Source: an uncultured Paracoccaceae bacterium
GTDB lineage: Bacteria; Pseudomonadota; Alphaproteobacteria; Rhodobacterales; Rhodobacteraceae
DNA length: 64,000 bases
Direction: 5' to 3'
Assembly: GCA_947496605.1 (NCBI GenBank)
Contig: CANMDF010000001.1
Location: 496,001 to 560,000, forward strand
In this document: piece after piece, positions 50,063 through 59,571 of the stretch
Layout: every line of letters starts with the position of its first letter
How positions within the stretch are numbered: position 1 is the first letter of the stretch
Notes under the pieces: model-generated
Databases searched by the model: none
Told to the model about the DNA's origin: nothing
The model's input: only the letters and a program-made list of their open reading frames with translations
Program-made: the position numbers and the translations under genes

Positions 50063-50330
50063 CCGCAAACCACTACCACACGTTGTGTCTGTCTGCTTCT
50101 TTGCCACGAAATGAGCGTATTTTTGCCGTGCTAAGTCGCATTTTCTGCGTTAGCCTACACCTAAGTGTATGTCAGATTGCTTTCACCTTGCATTACGTAT
50201 GCACACTTGAGAGGCATATTTCGTGCCCCTGAATGTGATGGTAAAATATGCATGCGATGAAGGGCAGCGAAGAAAAACAAACAATCTGGATCGCCGCGCG
50301 TGGCGCACCAGACGAGAGACCGGAAAAACT

Positions 50331-51086
50331 ATGCCAGACGCTGAGTTTGATTCTGTAGACGACAGCTATTACGGGCTTCTCAATCTGATTGGTGCTGACG
50401 TCGCCTATATCAGCTTTGATGTCGCTGATCCTGACGCCGGTGTTGTGACCTTCAATAACGGCGATACTTTGAATGTGTCCGAGATTGATCGCGTTGTACC
50501 TTGCTTTACCCCGGGCACGGCGATCGCGACGCCAAAGGGCGAAGTGTTGGTTGAAAATCTGCGACGGGGTGACCGGATCCTGACCCGTGACAATGGTATT
50601 CAGGAAATCAGCTGGATCGGGAAGAAGCGGCTGGATTTTGAGGAATTGAAAGCTGCACCTCAGCTGCGCCCGATCAAGATCGCAAAAGGCGCGATGGGTG
50701 ATGGTATGCCAGAACGGGATATGCTGGTGTCACCAAGCCATCGTATGTTGATCGTGTCACACTATGCCGAGCTTTATTTTGGTCAGTCTGAAATGCTGGT
50801 TGCCGCACAGCATATGATGAATATGGATGGCGTGTCGGTGTCGGATCAACCCTATATCACATACATCCATATCATGTGTGAAAACCATGAAATCGTTCTT
50901 GCTGACGGTGCTTGGAGCGAAAGTTTCCAACCGATGGACTACACGTTAAAAGGCTTTGATGCCGAGCAACGTGACGAATTATTTGGACTGTTCCCAGAAC
51001 TTGAGACTTCAGAAGGCGTGGCCGCCTATGGCGCTGCGCGGAGAACGCTAAAGCGTCGCGAAGCCAAACTGCTTTTTAAAGTCTAG
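50331..51086 (+). CDS. Hint-domain protein (second copy)
   Basis: Protein of 251 residues, mostly a Hint domain. The nucleophile Cys opens CFTPGTAIATPKGEVLVENLR, followed by DNGIQEISWIGKKR and the SPSHRMLIVSHYA motif, as in the protein at 29293-30390. The N-terminal partner domain is short here (about 57 residues, acidic). The frame is open to a GTG at 50223, but those added residues are highly basic and unlike the family, so the ATG at 50331 is preferred. It converges on the nucleotidyltransferase gene with an 11-base overlap. Confidence 0.78.
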   Translation: MPDAEFDSVDDSYYGLLNLIGADVAYISFDVADPDAGVVTFNNGDTLNVSEIDRVVPCFTPGTAIATPKGEVLVENLRRGDRILTRDNGIQEISWIGKKRLDFEELKAAPQLRPIKIAKGAMGDGMPERDMLVSPSHRMLIVSHYAELYFGQSEMLVAAQHMMNMDGVSVSDQPYITYIHIMCENHEIVLADGAWSESFQPMDYTLKGFDAEQRDELFGLFPELETSEGVAAYGAARRTLKRREAKLLFKV

Positions 51087-51666
51087 CGCTACGCCAAGCG
51101 TCCCATTCTTCTGGGGTATCCAAATCAAAACGCGCGCGATTGCCTGCAAGCGGCACAAGGTGTGTTTGTGCAGGGTACCGTTTGATCAGGGCGTTACCGC
51201 CATGGTCCCCCTGCAGATTTGTAAATTCGGGGCGCAAACTGTCATCAAAAATAACGGGGTGTCCAGGTTTTCCAGCAGAGGTGGCGCCCCGCCAAATAAG
51301 GTAGTCTGGCCGGGTGGTATGTGCATCCAAGACGGCCTTAAAATCAGAAGGTTGCAAACTAACCAAATCACCCAGAGTGATCATAAATGCGTCGGCTTGC
51401 GGCAATTGACGCACGGCACCGCGCATCGCACCTGAGAGCCCCTCAGCTGCCTCTGCTACGTGAACAGTAGAAGCATCAAGATCTGCAATTACGGCCAGCC
51501 GTGCGGGTGCCGACGCGGGCAGGGCGACCAAAACCGGTTGGCCCGTCTCCATCGCGGTCAAGACCTGCCGTCTCAGAAGTGGAATGCCGCCAACATCTTC
51601 AAGCATCTTATCGCGGCCTCTCATCCGCGATGATCTGCCTGCCGCCATGATCAAGATCGGTATCAT
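51076..51666 (-). CDS. MobA-like nucleotidyltransferase (molybdenum-cofactor cytidylyltransferase family)
   Basis: Cytosolic NTP-transferase of 196 residues. MAAGRSSRMRGRDKMLEDV is the nucleotide-binding start motif, and ITLGDLVSL holds the metal-binding Asp. GKPGHPVIFD and LDTPEEWDAW match the MocA/MobA-like family that adds CMP or GMP to molybdopterin. The overlap of four bases with the large dehydrogenase gene suggests one transcript, but a molybdenum role is not supported by other genes here. Confidence 0.82.
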   Translation of the reverse strand: MIPILIMAAGRSSRMRGRDKMLEDVGGIPLLRRQVLTAMETGQPVLVALPASAPARLAVIADLDASTVHVAEAAEGLSGAMRGAVRQLPQADAFMITLGDLVSLQPSDFKAVLDAHTTRPDYLIWRGATSAGKPGHPVIFDDSLRPEFTNLQGDHGGNALIKRYPAQTHLVPLAGNRARFDLDTPEEWDAWRSARL

Positions 51667-54071
51667 CCGCGCATCACGGCACCGTCCGGATCAAAAAGAG
51701 GGGTCGTAATGCGTTTGGCTTTGCACAATTGGCCCATGATCTCAATTTCGACCTCTAGATTGTCAGTCGCTAGTTCTCGCGGCACGAGCGCCAATGCGAT
51801 GGACTTGCCCGCATGATGTGAATATCCGCCTGAGGTGCAGAACCCTTGGACTTTGCCATCGATGAAGACCGGCTCATAGGCGACGACATCCGCGTCCTCT
51901 GCATCAACTTCAAATGTGACAGACATGCGTGCCGGTGGTGTGATGCGTTCTGCTTCGGCGGCTGCGCGTCCAATAAAGTCTGTGTTCTTTTTGAAGCTGA
52001 TAAAACGGTCCATCCCGGTTTCGGCCGCGGTATAATCTGGCGAAAATTCCGACAACCATGAGCCAAAGAAGCGATCAAGCCGCAGTGACATCATTGCCCG
52101 CATCCCAAACGGTGTGATCCCCATGGGCTGACCAGCCTGCCACAACGTCCACCACAGCTGGCGCTGGTCCATCGCATCGCAGTAAATCTCGTACCCCAGA
52201 TCGCCTGTATAGCTGACGCGTTGAACGATACAGGCCACCTGACCGACGATCATACGGCGCACGTCCATAAACTTCATTGCCGCTACGTCATCACGGGTAC
52301 AAGCCGCCAACAGATCGCGGGCATTCGGCCCTGCGATTTGGAAGCCTGTCCGCCTGTCTGAAATGTTTTCGACATGTGCATCTGTGCTGGCGTTTTGGAT
52401 GAACCAGCGATGATGGATTTCCTGCGCTCCATAACTGGCGGTGATTTGGAATTCAGTTTCGCTCAGACAGGACACGGTGAAATCACCCCATAGTCGGCCT
52501 TTGGGTGACAACATCGGTGTCAGTGACATGTGCCCCGGTTGTGGAATGCGGCCCGCCATGATCCGGTCAAGCCACGCGCGCGCGCCTGTCCCTGTGACAC
52601 TGAATTTGCCAAAGTTTTGGACCTCATTGATACCAACACCACTGCGCACTGCCTTCACCTCACGCGCGGTCGCGGCGAATGCGTTAGAGCGCCGGAAGGT
52701 CGGTGTCTCAAAATCGGGCTCGCCGTCTTGGGCAAAGTAGTTTGGCACCTCCAGCCCGAATTGGTGCCCCCAGACAGCACCAAGATCATTGAAGATATCA
52801 TACATCGGCGTTGTGCGGTGTGGCCTGGCCGCGGGTAGTTCCTCATTTGGATAGCTGACAGAAAAACGGTTCTGATAGTTCTCGATCACCTTGGGCCGCG
52901 TGTATCCCGGCGTGATCCATTTGCCATAACGCCCCACATCCATCGCTGTCACATCGCGTTCGCATTCGCCAGTTGTCATCCATTGCGCCAGCATCAGGCC
53001 AACACCACCCCCTTGGCTGAAGCCAGCCATGACGCCACAAGCTGACCAATAGTTCCGCAAACCCGGCACTGGACCAACCAAAGGATTGCCATCAGGGGCA
53101 AAGGTAAAGGGGCCGTGGATCACGGATTTGACGCCGGCACGTTCCAGCACGGGAAAACGGTTGTACGCGAAATCAATGGAGTCAGCGATTTTATCTAGGT
53201 TATCCGGCAGTAATTCATGCCCAAAGTCCCACGATGTTCCATCCACAGCCCAAGGTGCGCATGTTTGCTCGTAAAACCCGATACAGAGGCCGCGTCCTTC
53301 TTGGCGCAGATAGCTTTCGCCTGCAGGGTCCATCACATGCGGATGCTCGGCATCACGCTCGTAAATCTCTGGCAGGTCATCGGTGACGATATACTGATGC
53401 TCCATTGGGTGCAGCGGCACATAGGACCCCGCCATCGCTGCGACTTCGCGTGCCCAAAGACCTGCTGCGTTCACCACATGTTCAGCGCGGATTGTGCCTT
53501 TGTCAGTGACTACATCCCATGTGCCATCGGCCCGTTGGTTGGTTTCAATGACCTTGGTATGCAGTTCAATCGTCGCCCCACCCAGACGCGCGGCTTTGGC
53601 GTAGGCATGGGTGGTCCCAGATGGGTCCAAATGCCCATCAAGCGGGTCGTAGAGCCCACCTATAATGCCATCTAGATTGGTAATGGGGGCGATCTTGGCG
53701 ATCTCCTCGGGGCCGACAATTTCGGTTTCCAGCCCCATATAGCGGTGCTTGGCACGTTCCGCGACCAGCATATCAAAGCGGTCTTGGTTGTCGGCAAGGG
53801 TCACGCCGCCCACATGGTGCAACCCGCACGACATGCCTGTGATCTTTTCCAACTCGCGATAAAGTTTGATGGTGTAGCCCTGCAACGCGGCCATATTCGT
53901 GTCACCATTGAGCGTATGAAACCCGCCTGCCGCGTGCCAAGTAGACCCGGACGTTAGTTCAGAGCGTTCTACCAACATCACGTCGGACCAGCCCAGTTTC
54001 GTCAGGTGATAGAGCACCGAAGCGCCGACTACGCCACCACCGATGATCAAGGCTTGGGTCGTCGTTTTCAT
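51663..54071 (-). CDS. FAD-dependent dehydrogenase with GcvT domain (dimethylglycine/sarcosine dehydrogenase family)
   Basis: Two-domain flavoenzyme of 802 residues that is predicted to demethylate an N-methylated amine and pass the one-carbon unit to folate. The N-terminal FAD domain starts IIGGGVVGASVLYHLTKLGW and has STWHAAGGFH, where the His is the covalent-flavin position in dimethylglycine dehydrogenase. The C-terminal aminomethyltransferase (GcvT) domains hold SYTGDLGYEIYC and RMSVTFEVD. The ATG at 54071 starts right at the FAD motif. It is paralogous to and divergent from the next gene. The exact substrate is unknown. Confidence 0.88.
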   Translation of the reverse strand: MKTTTQALIIGGGVVGASVLYHLTKLGWSDVMLVERSELTSGSTWHAAGGFHTLNGDTNMAALQGYTIKLYRELEKITGMSCGLHHVGGVTLADNQDRFDMLVAERAKHRYMGLETEIVGPEEIAKIAPITNLDGIIGGLYDPLDGHLDPSGTTHAYAKAARLGGATIELHTKVIETNQRADGTWDVVTDKGTIRAEHVVNAAGLWAREVAAMAGSYVPLHPMEHQYIVTDDLPEIYERDAEHPHVMDPAGESYLRQEGRGLCIGFYEQTCAPWAVDGTSWDFGHELLPDNLDKIADSIDFAYNRFPVLERAGVKSVIHGPFTFAPDGNPLVGPVPGLRNYWSACGVMAGFSQGGGVGLMLAQWMTTGECERDVTAMDVGRYGKWITPGYTRPKVIENYQNRFSVSYPNEELPAARPHRTTPMYDIFNDLGAVWGHQFGLEVPNYFAQDGEPDFETPTFRRSNAFAATAREVKAVRSGVGINEVQNFGKFSVTGTGARAWLDRIMAGRIPQPGHMSLTPMLSPKGRLWGDFTVSCLSETEFQITASYGAQEIHHRWFIQNASTDAHVENISDRRTGFQIAGPNARDLLAACTRDDVAAMKFMDVRRMIVGQVACIVQRVSYTGDLGYEIYCDAMDQRQLWWTLWQAGQPMGITPFGMRAMMSLRLDRFFGSWLSEFSPDYTAAETGMDRFISFKKNTDFIGRAAAEAERITPPARMSVTFEVDAEDADVVAYEPVFIDGKVQGFCTSGGYSHHAGKSIALALVPRELATDNLEVEIEIMGQLCKAKRITTPLFDPDGAVMRG

Positions 54072-54219
54072 GGGGCGCACTCCTGTCTGTGTTGTCAACA
54101 ATATGGTGTTGAAAAAACGACGGTCGGTTCAGAAAACGACATAGCGTGTCGGAGAATGGCTATCGTTCGCCATCACCATTGCAGACGGTGAAGATGACAT
54201 CAAACGAAAGGTCATTCAG

Positions 54220-56631
54220 ATGCGTACCCATGCCCAAGCCGTCGTGATCGGAGGTGGCGTGATTGGCTGTTCCATCCTGTACCATCTGGCGAAACTAGGG
54301 TGGTCGGATGTGGTTCTGCTGGAACGCGATGAGCTGACGTCAGGGTCCACTTGGCACGCGGCAGCTAACATTCACGGCCTGCATGACAGCACGAACATCA
54401 GCCGGATCCAGCACTATACGATGAACCTGTATAATGCGCTGGAAGAAGAAACCGGCCAATCCTGCGGTGTGTTCCAACCGGGTTCTCTTTATCTGGCGCA
54501 AACCGAAGAACGCGAACATCAGCTACGGTTGCAGGCCGCGAAGGCCAAGTTTTACGGTATGAACTTTTATGAGGTGGATCGTGCTGAAGCCGAGCGCCTG
54601 CATCCATTGGTCGATTATGACGGCATTCGTTGCATTATGTACGAACCCGATGGCGGCAACGTCGATCCATCAGGCGTCACCAACGCCTATGCGATTGGTG
54701 CGCGTCAAAGAGGGGCGGATATTTACCGCTTTACCCCGGTCACAGCGACAGTGCCGCAACCTGATGGATCATGGATTGTTGAAACCCCAAAAGGGAACAT
54801 TCACACCGAATGGGTCATTAACGCAGCAGGCTTGTGGGGGCGCGAAGTGGGCAAGCTGGCAGGTGTTGAACTGCCGCTTTTGCCAACAGAGCACCAGTAT
54901 TTCGTGACCGAAACTATCGCGGACATCGCAGCTATGGACAGACGCTTACCATCGGTGGCTGACCGAGATGGCGAATATTATTTGCGCCAAGAGGGGCAGG
55001 GATTGTTGGTCGGCGCCTATGAAAAGGACGTGCGTTTCTGGGCAGAAGACGGCACGCCGCAGGGCTTTGGGCATGAGTTGTTTGCAGATGATCTGGAACG
55101 GATAGAAGACAACATGATGCGGGCGATTGACCGGGTGCCTGCCGTGGGCGAGGCGGGCATCAAGCGTGTTATCAACGGCCCGATGATCTGGTCGCCGGAC
55201 AGTAACGTGCTTTACGGCCCGCATCCTGACTTACAGAATTATTTTTGCTGTAACGGCATAATTCCCGGGTTCAGTCAGTCCGGCGGAATGGGTCTTATGG
55301 CCGCGCAATGGATCATCAATGGCGAAAGCGACTATGATATGTTCGCTTGGGATGTCGCCCGTTTTGGCCCTTGGGCAGATGCGAAATTTACGAAGGCGCG
55401 GGTCGGCGACCAATATGCAAACCGCTTTGCCATTCATTTCCCCAATGAGGAACGCGCAGCAGGGCGACCAGTGCGGACCCGGCCAGCCTATGAGAACCAA
55501 AGGGCAATGGGTGCTGTCTTTGGCCTGAATTACGGGTGGGAGCATCCGTTGTGGTTTGCGGACACGCCCGGGACTGAGGACACAAACGGTTTTACACGTC
55601 AGAACTGGTTTGAGCCGGTGGGCAAAGAAGCGCGGATGCTGCGCCAGACGGCTGGCATCATCGATATTTCGAACTTTGCCAAGTACTTTGTGACGGGACC
55701 GGAAGCGGCCGATTGGTTAAACGCTGTCTTTGCGAACAATATGCCCAAAGCCGTTGGCAGGTCATGTCTTACCCCCTTGATAGGGGTGAATGGCGGGATT
55801 GCAGGTGATTTTACCGTCACACGGCTGGCCGAGGATGAGTTCATGATCATCGGTGGCGGCGCGGCGGAACGCTATCACCAACGGTTCTGGAAAGAGGTGC
55901 CTTTGCCCGAGGGTACAACATTTGAAAGCCGCACTGATACAATGTGCGGTTTTAACGTGGCGGGGCCATTGTCGCGCGATGTGTTGGCGCGTTTGACAAA
56001 TGCGGACCTAAGCAGCGCAGCGTTCCCATTCATGCGTTCGCAGAGGATCACGGTTGCAGGCGTTGACGTCGTGGCGTTACGGGTATCGTTCACCGGTGAT
56101 TTGGGGTGGGAATTGCATTGCGAAGAACGCGATCAATTGCGGCTATATGAGGCGCTTCTTGAGGCTGGAAAAGAGTTTGGTGCAGGCCCTGTCGGGTCAC
56201 GTGCTTTGATGTCTCTGCGCATTGAAAAGGGCTACGGCAGTTGGAGCCGCGAATATTCGCCAGAGTATTGGCCGCAAGAGGTGGGGCTGGATCGATTGAT
56301 CAAGACGGATAAAGAATTTTTAAACAAAGACAGCTACATAAAGATCAAAGATAATGCGCCGCGTGAGGTGCTGTCACTGATCGAAGTGCAAAAGATTACG
56401 ACTGCGGATGCCACAGGTGGTGAACCGATATTCTTGCCAGACGGGACACCTGTGGGGCGTGTCACATCCGGCACTTACGGCTACAGCGTGGAAAAATCGC
56501 TGGCGCTTGGCTATTTGAAGGACGTCGTGGCCGGCACCGCCGTTGACGTCATGATCTTGGGCAAACCGCATCGCGGTGTGGTTCTGGCGGAGCCACCGTT
56601 TGACCCCGCCGGAACGAAACTGCGCGCTTAA
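54220..56631 (+). CDS. FAD-dependent dehydrogenase with GcvT domain (divergent paralogue)
   Basis: Flavoenzyme of 803 residues, the divergent partner of the previous gene. IGGGVIGCSILYHLAKLGW opens it and STWHAAANIHGLHDSTNIS follows. The GcvT part has SFTGDLGWELHC and RALMSLRIEKGYGSW. The two paralogues have almost the same length and order but differ in many positions, so they probably act on different methylated amines. They are 148 bases apart and divergent, which suggests a shared control region. It converges on the SYLF gene with a 4-base overlap. Confidence 0.88.
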   Translation: MRTHAQAVVIGGGVIGCSILYHLAKLGWSDVVLLERDELTSGSTWHAAANIHGLHDSTNISRIQHYTMNLYNALEEETGQSCGVFQPGSLYLAQTEEREHQLRLQAAKAKFYGMNFYEVDRAEAERLHPLVDYDGIRCIMYEPDGGNVDPSGVTNAYAIGARQRGADIYRFTPVTATVPQPDGSWIVETPKGNIHTEWVINAAGLWGREVGKLAGVELPLLPTEHQYFVTETIADIAAMDRRLPSVADRDGEYYLRQEGQGLLVGAYEKDVRFWAEDGTPQGFGHELFADDLERIEDNMMRAIDRVPAVGEAGIKRVINGPMIWSPDSNVLYGPHPDLQNYFCCNGIIPGFSQSGGMGLMAAQWIINGESDYDMFAWDVARFGPWADAKFTKARVGDQYANRFAIHFPNEERAAGRPVRTRPAYENQRAMGAVFGLNYGWEHPLWFADTPGTEDTNGFTRQNWFEPVGKEARMLRQTAGIIDISNFAKYFVTGPEAADWLNAVFANNMPKAVGRSCLTPLIGVNGGIAGDFTVTRLAEDEFMIIGGGAAERYHQRFWKEVPLPEGTTFESRTDTMCGFNVAGPLSRDVLARLTNADLSSAAFPFMRSQRITVAGVDVVALRVSFTGDLGWELHCEERDQLRLYEALLEAGKEFGAGPVGSRALMSLRIEKGYGSWSREYSPEYWPQEVGLDRLIKTDKEFLNKDSYIKIKDNAPREVLSLIEVQKITTADATGGEPIFLPDGTPVGRVTSGTYGYSVEKSLALGYLKDVVAGTAVDVMILGKPHRGVVLAEPPFDPAGTKLRA

Positions 56632-57185
56632 GGAATAATGCGCGTGTATTTGGTGCCTTCTAGTGTGGCGCCAAGCCGCAATCCTGTCTGTCCAAAGACA
56701 ACTGCAATGACAGGCGATAGCGACGTGGTGGTTTCAGCCCGCAACATTTCACTGTTGTTGCTGAACGCATACTCGACGTCCGCACCCGCAGCCCAACCGG
56801 GGGACTGACGGAAATCAAGCAGTGCTTCTGGGGTCATAAAGAATAACACATGGCTGAACTGCTGTGCGCCGATTTGCAGGCCGGCGCTGCCAGATGTTGC
56901 TGAATAATAGTCCACGGTAGAAGAGCCAACGCGCAAGGCGCCGCGACCGAAAGAGCCACCCAATCCGAGGCCCACTTCTGTCACCAAGGGCATAACCAAC
57001 GCGCCTGCGGCTTTAGAGGCCAAGTCTTGCGTGCCTGGAAATGCGTTGAACATTCCGTTCAAAGTGCTGTCGACGCGTGCATCAATTGTTGCAGCACCGG
57101 GGCTGCCAATACCGTTTCCGCATGCTGCAAGTGTCGATGCCGCTAACGTACCCAGCGCAAAACTGCGCCTTGATAGATTTTTCAT
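56628..57185 (-). CDS. SYLF-domain (YSC84-type) lipoprotein
   Basis: Predicted lipoprotein of 185 residues. The Tat-like start MKNLSRRSFALGTL leads into the lipobox LAAC (ASTLAACGNG). The mature part shows the SYLF lipid-binding pattern: KAAGALVMPLVTEVGLGLGGSFGRGALRVG and VDYYSATSGSAGLQIGAQ, then FSHVLFFMT. SYLF proteins bind phosphoinositides in eukaryotes; the bacterial role is unclear. The ATG at 57185 gives the signal; the longer frame does not. It starts 84 bases after the membrane-protein gene on the same strand. Confidence 0.85.
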   Translation of the reverse strand: MKNLSRRSFALGTLAASTLAACGNGIGSPGAATIDARVDSTLNGMFNAFPGTQDLASKAAGALVMPLVTEVGLGLGGSFGRGALRVGSSTVDYYSATSGSAGLQIGAQQFSHVLFFMTPEALLDFRQSPGWAAGADVEYAFSNNSEMLRAETTTSLSPVIAVVFGQTGLRLGATLEGTKYTRIIP

Positions 57186-57269
57186 AATAGATCCGCCTAT
57201 TTGCCTGTGATGGAGACGTTTTTCGCCTCTTATGACCTTGTTTATAGGCGAGGCGGTTCCCGCTGTCAC

Positions 57270-57860
57270 CTAGGAAGGTGAACGGGGTGAGCGATGCTTG
57301 CTGCGTCTCGTGACAAAGAGCAAAACCAGCGCATTGAGCGCAATCATACTGATCCCGCCAAGTTCAAGGACCCAGTTCAGGCGGATGCTACCCACGTTAA
57401 ACCCAATGAACCGGTCGACGTGATGGAAACCTGCGGCCCGGATTGCAACGAAGGCCAACAAAAACACCACACCAAGCAGTGCAAGCCAAACCTGTTGCAG
57501 GTTCCTGCGTAAACTCCAAGCAGTCCAAATCCCAATCAACAGGCAAGTCGCTGAAACGCATGCAATAAACGCAAGTTGAACAAGCCCGCGTTGATCATAC
57601 CATCCATCTTGGTTGGCAGAGCATCTGCCAATCGCGGTGAGTGCAGACTGTAAATCCAGTTGTTTGTTGATCGTCAGAAAGCACAGCAACAGTGTGAGCA
57701 GAAACCAGAACATGCGCAGAGTAGACAGGCGTTTGTGAACGATCAGACCGGCAAGTGCCGCCGTCATTGCGTAGGCAAAGACCGTAACCCAGCCCATGAC
57801 ACTTGGGTCGCCGATCGCAGGGGTCCAAGTTCCGCCAACACAGTCAAAGAGTGTGCTCAT
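57270..57860 (-). CDS. Unknown inner-membrane protein
   Basis: Membrane protein of 196 residues, not recognised. Five hydrophobic segments are visible (near residues 20-40, 50-65, 90-110, 120-140 and 165-183), with a basic tail (TRRSKHRSPRSPS). The periplasmic or cytosolic loop between segments two and three has Cys79 and the sequence CSANQDGWYDQRG. Its start lies 15 bases after the hemB stop codon on the same strand, so it may be co-transcribed with hemB. Confidence 0.65.
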   Translation of the reverse strand: MSTLFDCVGGTWTPAIGDPSVMGWVTVFAYAMTAALAGLIVHKRLSTLRMFWFLLTLLLCFLTINKQLDLQSALTAIGRCSANQDGWYDQRGLVQLAFIACVSATCLLIGIWTAWSLRRNLQQVWLALLGVVFLLAFVAIRAAGFHHVDRFIGFNVGSIRLNWVLELGGISMIALNALVLLFVTRRSKHRSPRSPS

Positions 57861-57875
57861 CGTTGTGCACGCGGT

Positions 57876-58883
57876 CTATTCGGAGGCGCCACGCAACACC
57901 TTGGCCGCCGCTGGCGCGAAGTAGGTCAAGATTCCGTCGCATCCAGCACGTTTGAACGCCAGCAGGCTCTCCATCATGACTTTTTCGCCATCCAGCCAGC
58001 CGTTCTGGGCGGCTGCCTGCAACATCGCGTATTCGCCGCTGACCTGGTAGGCGTAGGTTGGTACGCCAAAGGTATCTTTCACGCGCCTGCAAATATCCAG
58101 ATAAGGCATGCCGGGTTTGACCATGATCATATCTGCACCCTCAGACAAATCACGCTCGACCAGCCGCAACGCTTCATCGCTATTGCCGGGGTCCATCTGG
58201 TAGGTGTTCTTATCACCAGTCAGGGCGGATGACGCGCCTACTGCATCACGGAATGGGCCATAGAAACTTGAGGCGTATTTGGCTGTATAGCTGAGAATGG
58301 TGACGTTCTGATGGCCATGCGCCTCTAATGCCGTACGGATCGCGCCGATGCGCCCATCCATCATATCAGAGGGGCCCAGAATATCGGCACCTGCCTCTGC
58401 CTGCGCGAGAGCCATCTTAACCAATGCTTCCACAGTTCGGTCATTCACGATTTCGCCGTTTTCAACAAAGCCGTCGTGCCCGTTGATGTTGTATGGATCG
58501 AGCGCGATATCGGTCATGACGGCGATATCAGGTGCCACGTCCTTGATCGCGCGGATGGCTTGGTTTGTCAGGTTATCAGGGTCCCACGCCATTGCACAAT
58601 CTTCTGTGCGGGCGTCCATGCCAGTGTAGGGAAAAATGCAAATCGCGGGAATACCAAGGTCTTGCGCCTCTTTCGCGGCCAATGCGACCCGGTCAACTGT
58701 GCGCCGAACAACACCGGGCATAGAGGCGACGGGAGTTTCAGTATCTGTACCGTCCATCACGAAGATCGGCCAAATCAAATCATCTACGGTCAGTGTGTTT
58801 TGTCGCGCCAAAGCGCGCAGCGCCGGGCTTTGACGCATCCGGCGCAGGCGGGTGGCAGGAAAGGGGGCAAGTGTCGGTTTCAT
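57876..58883 (-). CDS. hemB: Delta-aminolevulinic acid dehydratase (porphobilinogen synthase)
   Basis: Second step of the heme and chlorophyll pathway: joins two 5-aminolevulinates to porphobilinogen, 335 residues. Catalytic lysines are visible in SYTAKYASSFYGPF and DMIMVKPGMPYLDI. At the metal site the zinc-type triple cysteine is replaced (DIALDPYNINGHDG in place of the DTCFC and HCG pattern). This marks the Mg-dependent or metal-independent class. The ATG at 58883 (MKPTLAPFPATRLRR) fits the family. Confidence 0.96.
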   Translation of the reverse strand: MKPTLAPFPATRLRRMRQSPALRALARQNTLTVDDLIWPIFVMDGTDTETPVASMPGVVRRTVDRVALAAKEAQDLGIPAICIFPYTGMDARTEDCAMAWDPDNLTNQAIRAIKDVAPDIAVMTDIALDPYNINGHDGFVENGEIVNDRTVEALVKMALAQAEAGADILGPSDMMDGRIGAIRTALEAHGHQNVTILSYTAKYASSFYGPFRDAVGASSALTGDKNTYQMDPGNSDEALRLVERDLSEGADMIMVKPGMPYLDICRRVKDTFGVPTYAYQVSGEYAMLQAAAQNGWLDGEKVMMESLLAFKRAGCDGILTYFAPAAAKVLRGASE

Positions 58884-59008
58884 GTATTGCGGCCTTTTTT
58901 CGTGATGATTTCTTGGTGGCATGGATTTTGCCACATCACAAGGCTGGGCAAGTCTGGTTTGGGGCGCTAGGTTCCGGCCAAGCTCGCAATCATTATTGGA
59001 TTTCCCCT

Positions 59009-59533
59009 TTGGACTGGACGCTCGCTATCGCTCGCCTGATCGATCTACAGACGTTTACAAGCGTTTGGTATTGGTTGGTTGTTATCGTGACATGGTCGAT
59101 CGCCGGGAACTGGCTGATTGGGGTGCCCTTTGATATGTTATACCGTGCGCGTAATGGTGCGACCCAAGAGCTAATGGACCTTGAGGCCCTGACAGATATC
59201 AACGTGCGCAGAATTTTATGGACCGACCAGAAATTCGGGACAGCAATGGCCGTTTTGATTGGTTTTATTTTGTGTTCAATGGGTGTGGCAGGGTTTTTCT
59301 ATGGACTTGAGATAGGGCAGGGCTTGTTTGTCCTCGCCGCACCTTTGACGGTGATCCTTGCGGTTAACCTGCGATTGGCGCAACAGCTTGGTGAGGCACC
59401 GTTGACTGGCATTCATCTTGTAAAGCGGCTCTTTAAGGTCCGATTGTGGACCCAAGTCGTGGCGATGCTGGCGCTTTTCTTTACAGCACTTTATGGCATG
59501 TACTACGCCATTTCGGCTCAGGTTCTGTTCTAA
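59009..59533 (+). CDS. Inner-membrane protein of the type annotated as SufBCD-complex component
   Basis: Membrane protein of 174 residues, three to four helices. DWTLAIARLIDLQTFTSVWYWLVV, WLIGVPFDMLYRARNG and the GMYYAISAQVLF end match a Rhodobacterales family that databases label component of SufBCD complex. I know of no experimental basis for that label, and no suf gene lies nearby. No ATG start exists in the expected place, so a TTG at 59009 is proposed; the open frame continues upstream into hemB. mfd starts 38 bases later. Confidence 0.68.
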   Translation: MDWTLAIARLIDLQTFTSVWYWLVVIVTWSIAGNWLIGVPFDMLYRARNGATQELMDLEALTDINVRRILWTDQKFGTAMAVLIGFILCSMGVAGFFYGLEIGQGLFVLAAPLTVILAVNLRLAQQLGEAPLTGIHLVKRLFKVRLWTQVVAMLALFFTALYGMYYAISAQVLF

Positions 59534-59571
59534 GCAGTTGACACCAAACGCGCGCGGGGTAGGTCAGCGGC

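Noticed and set aside
50223-50330. GTG start giving the second Hint protein a basic 36-residue extension
   Set aside because: The residues are strongly basic and unlike the family; an ATG at 50331 is available.
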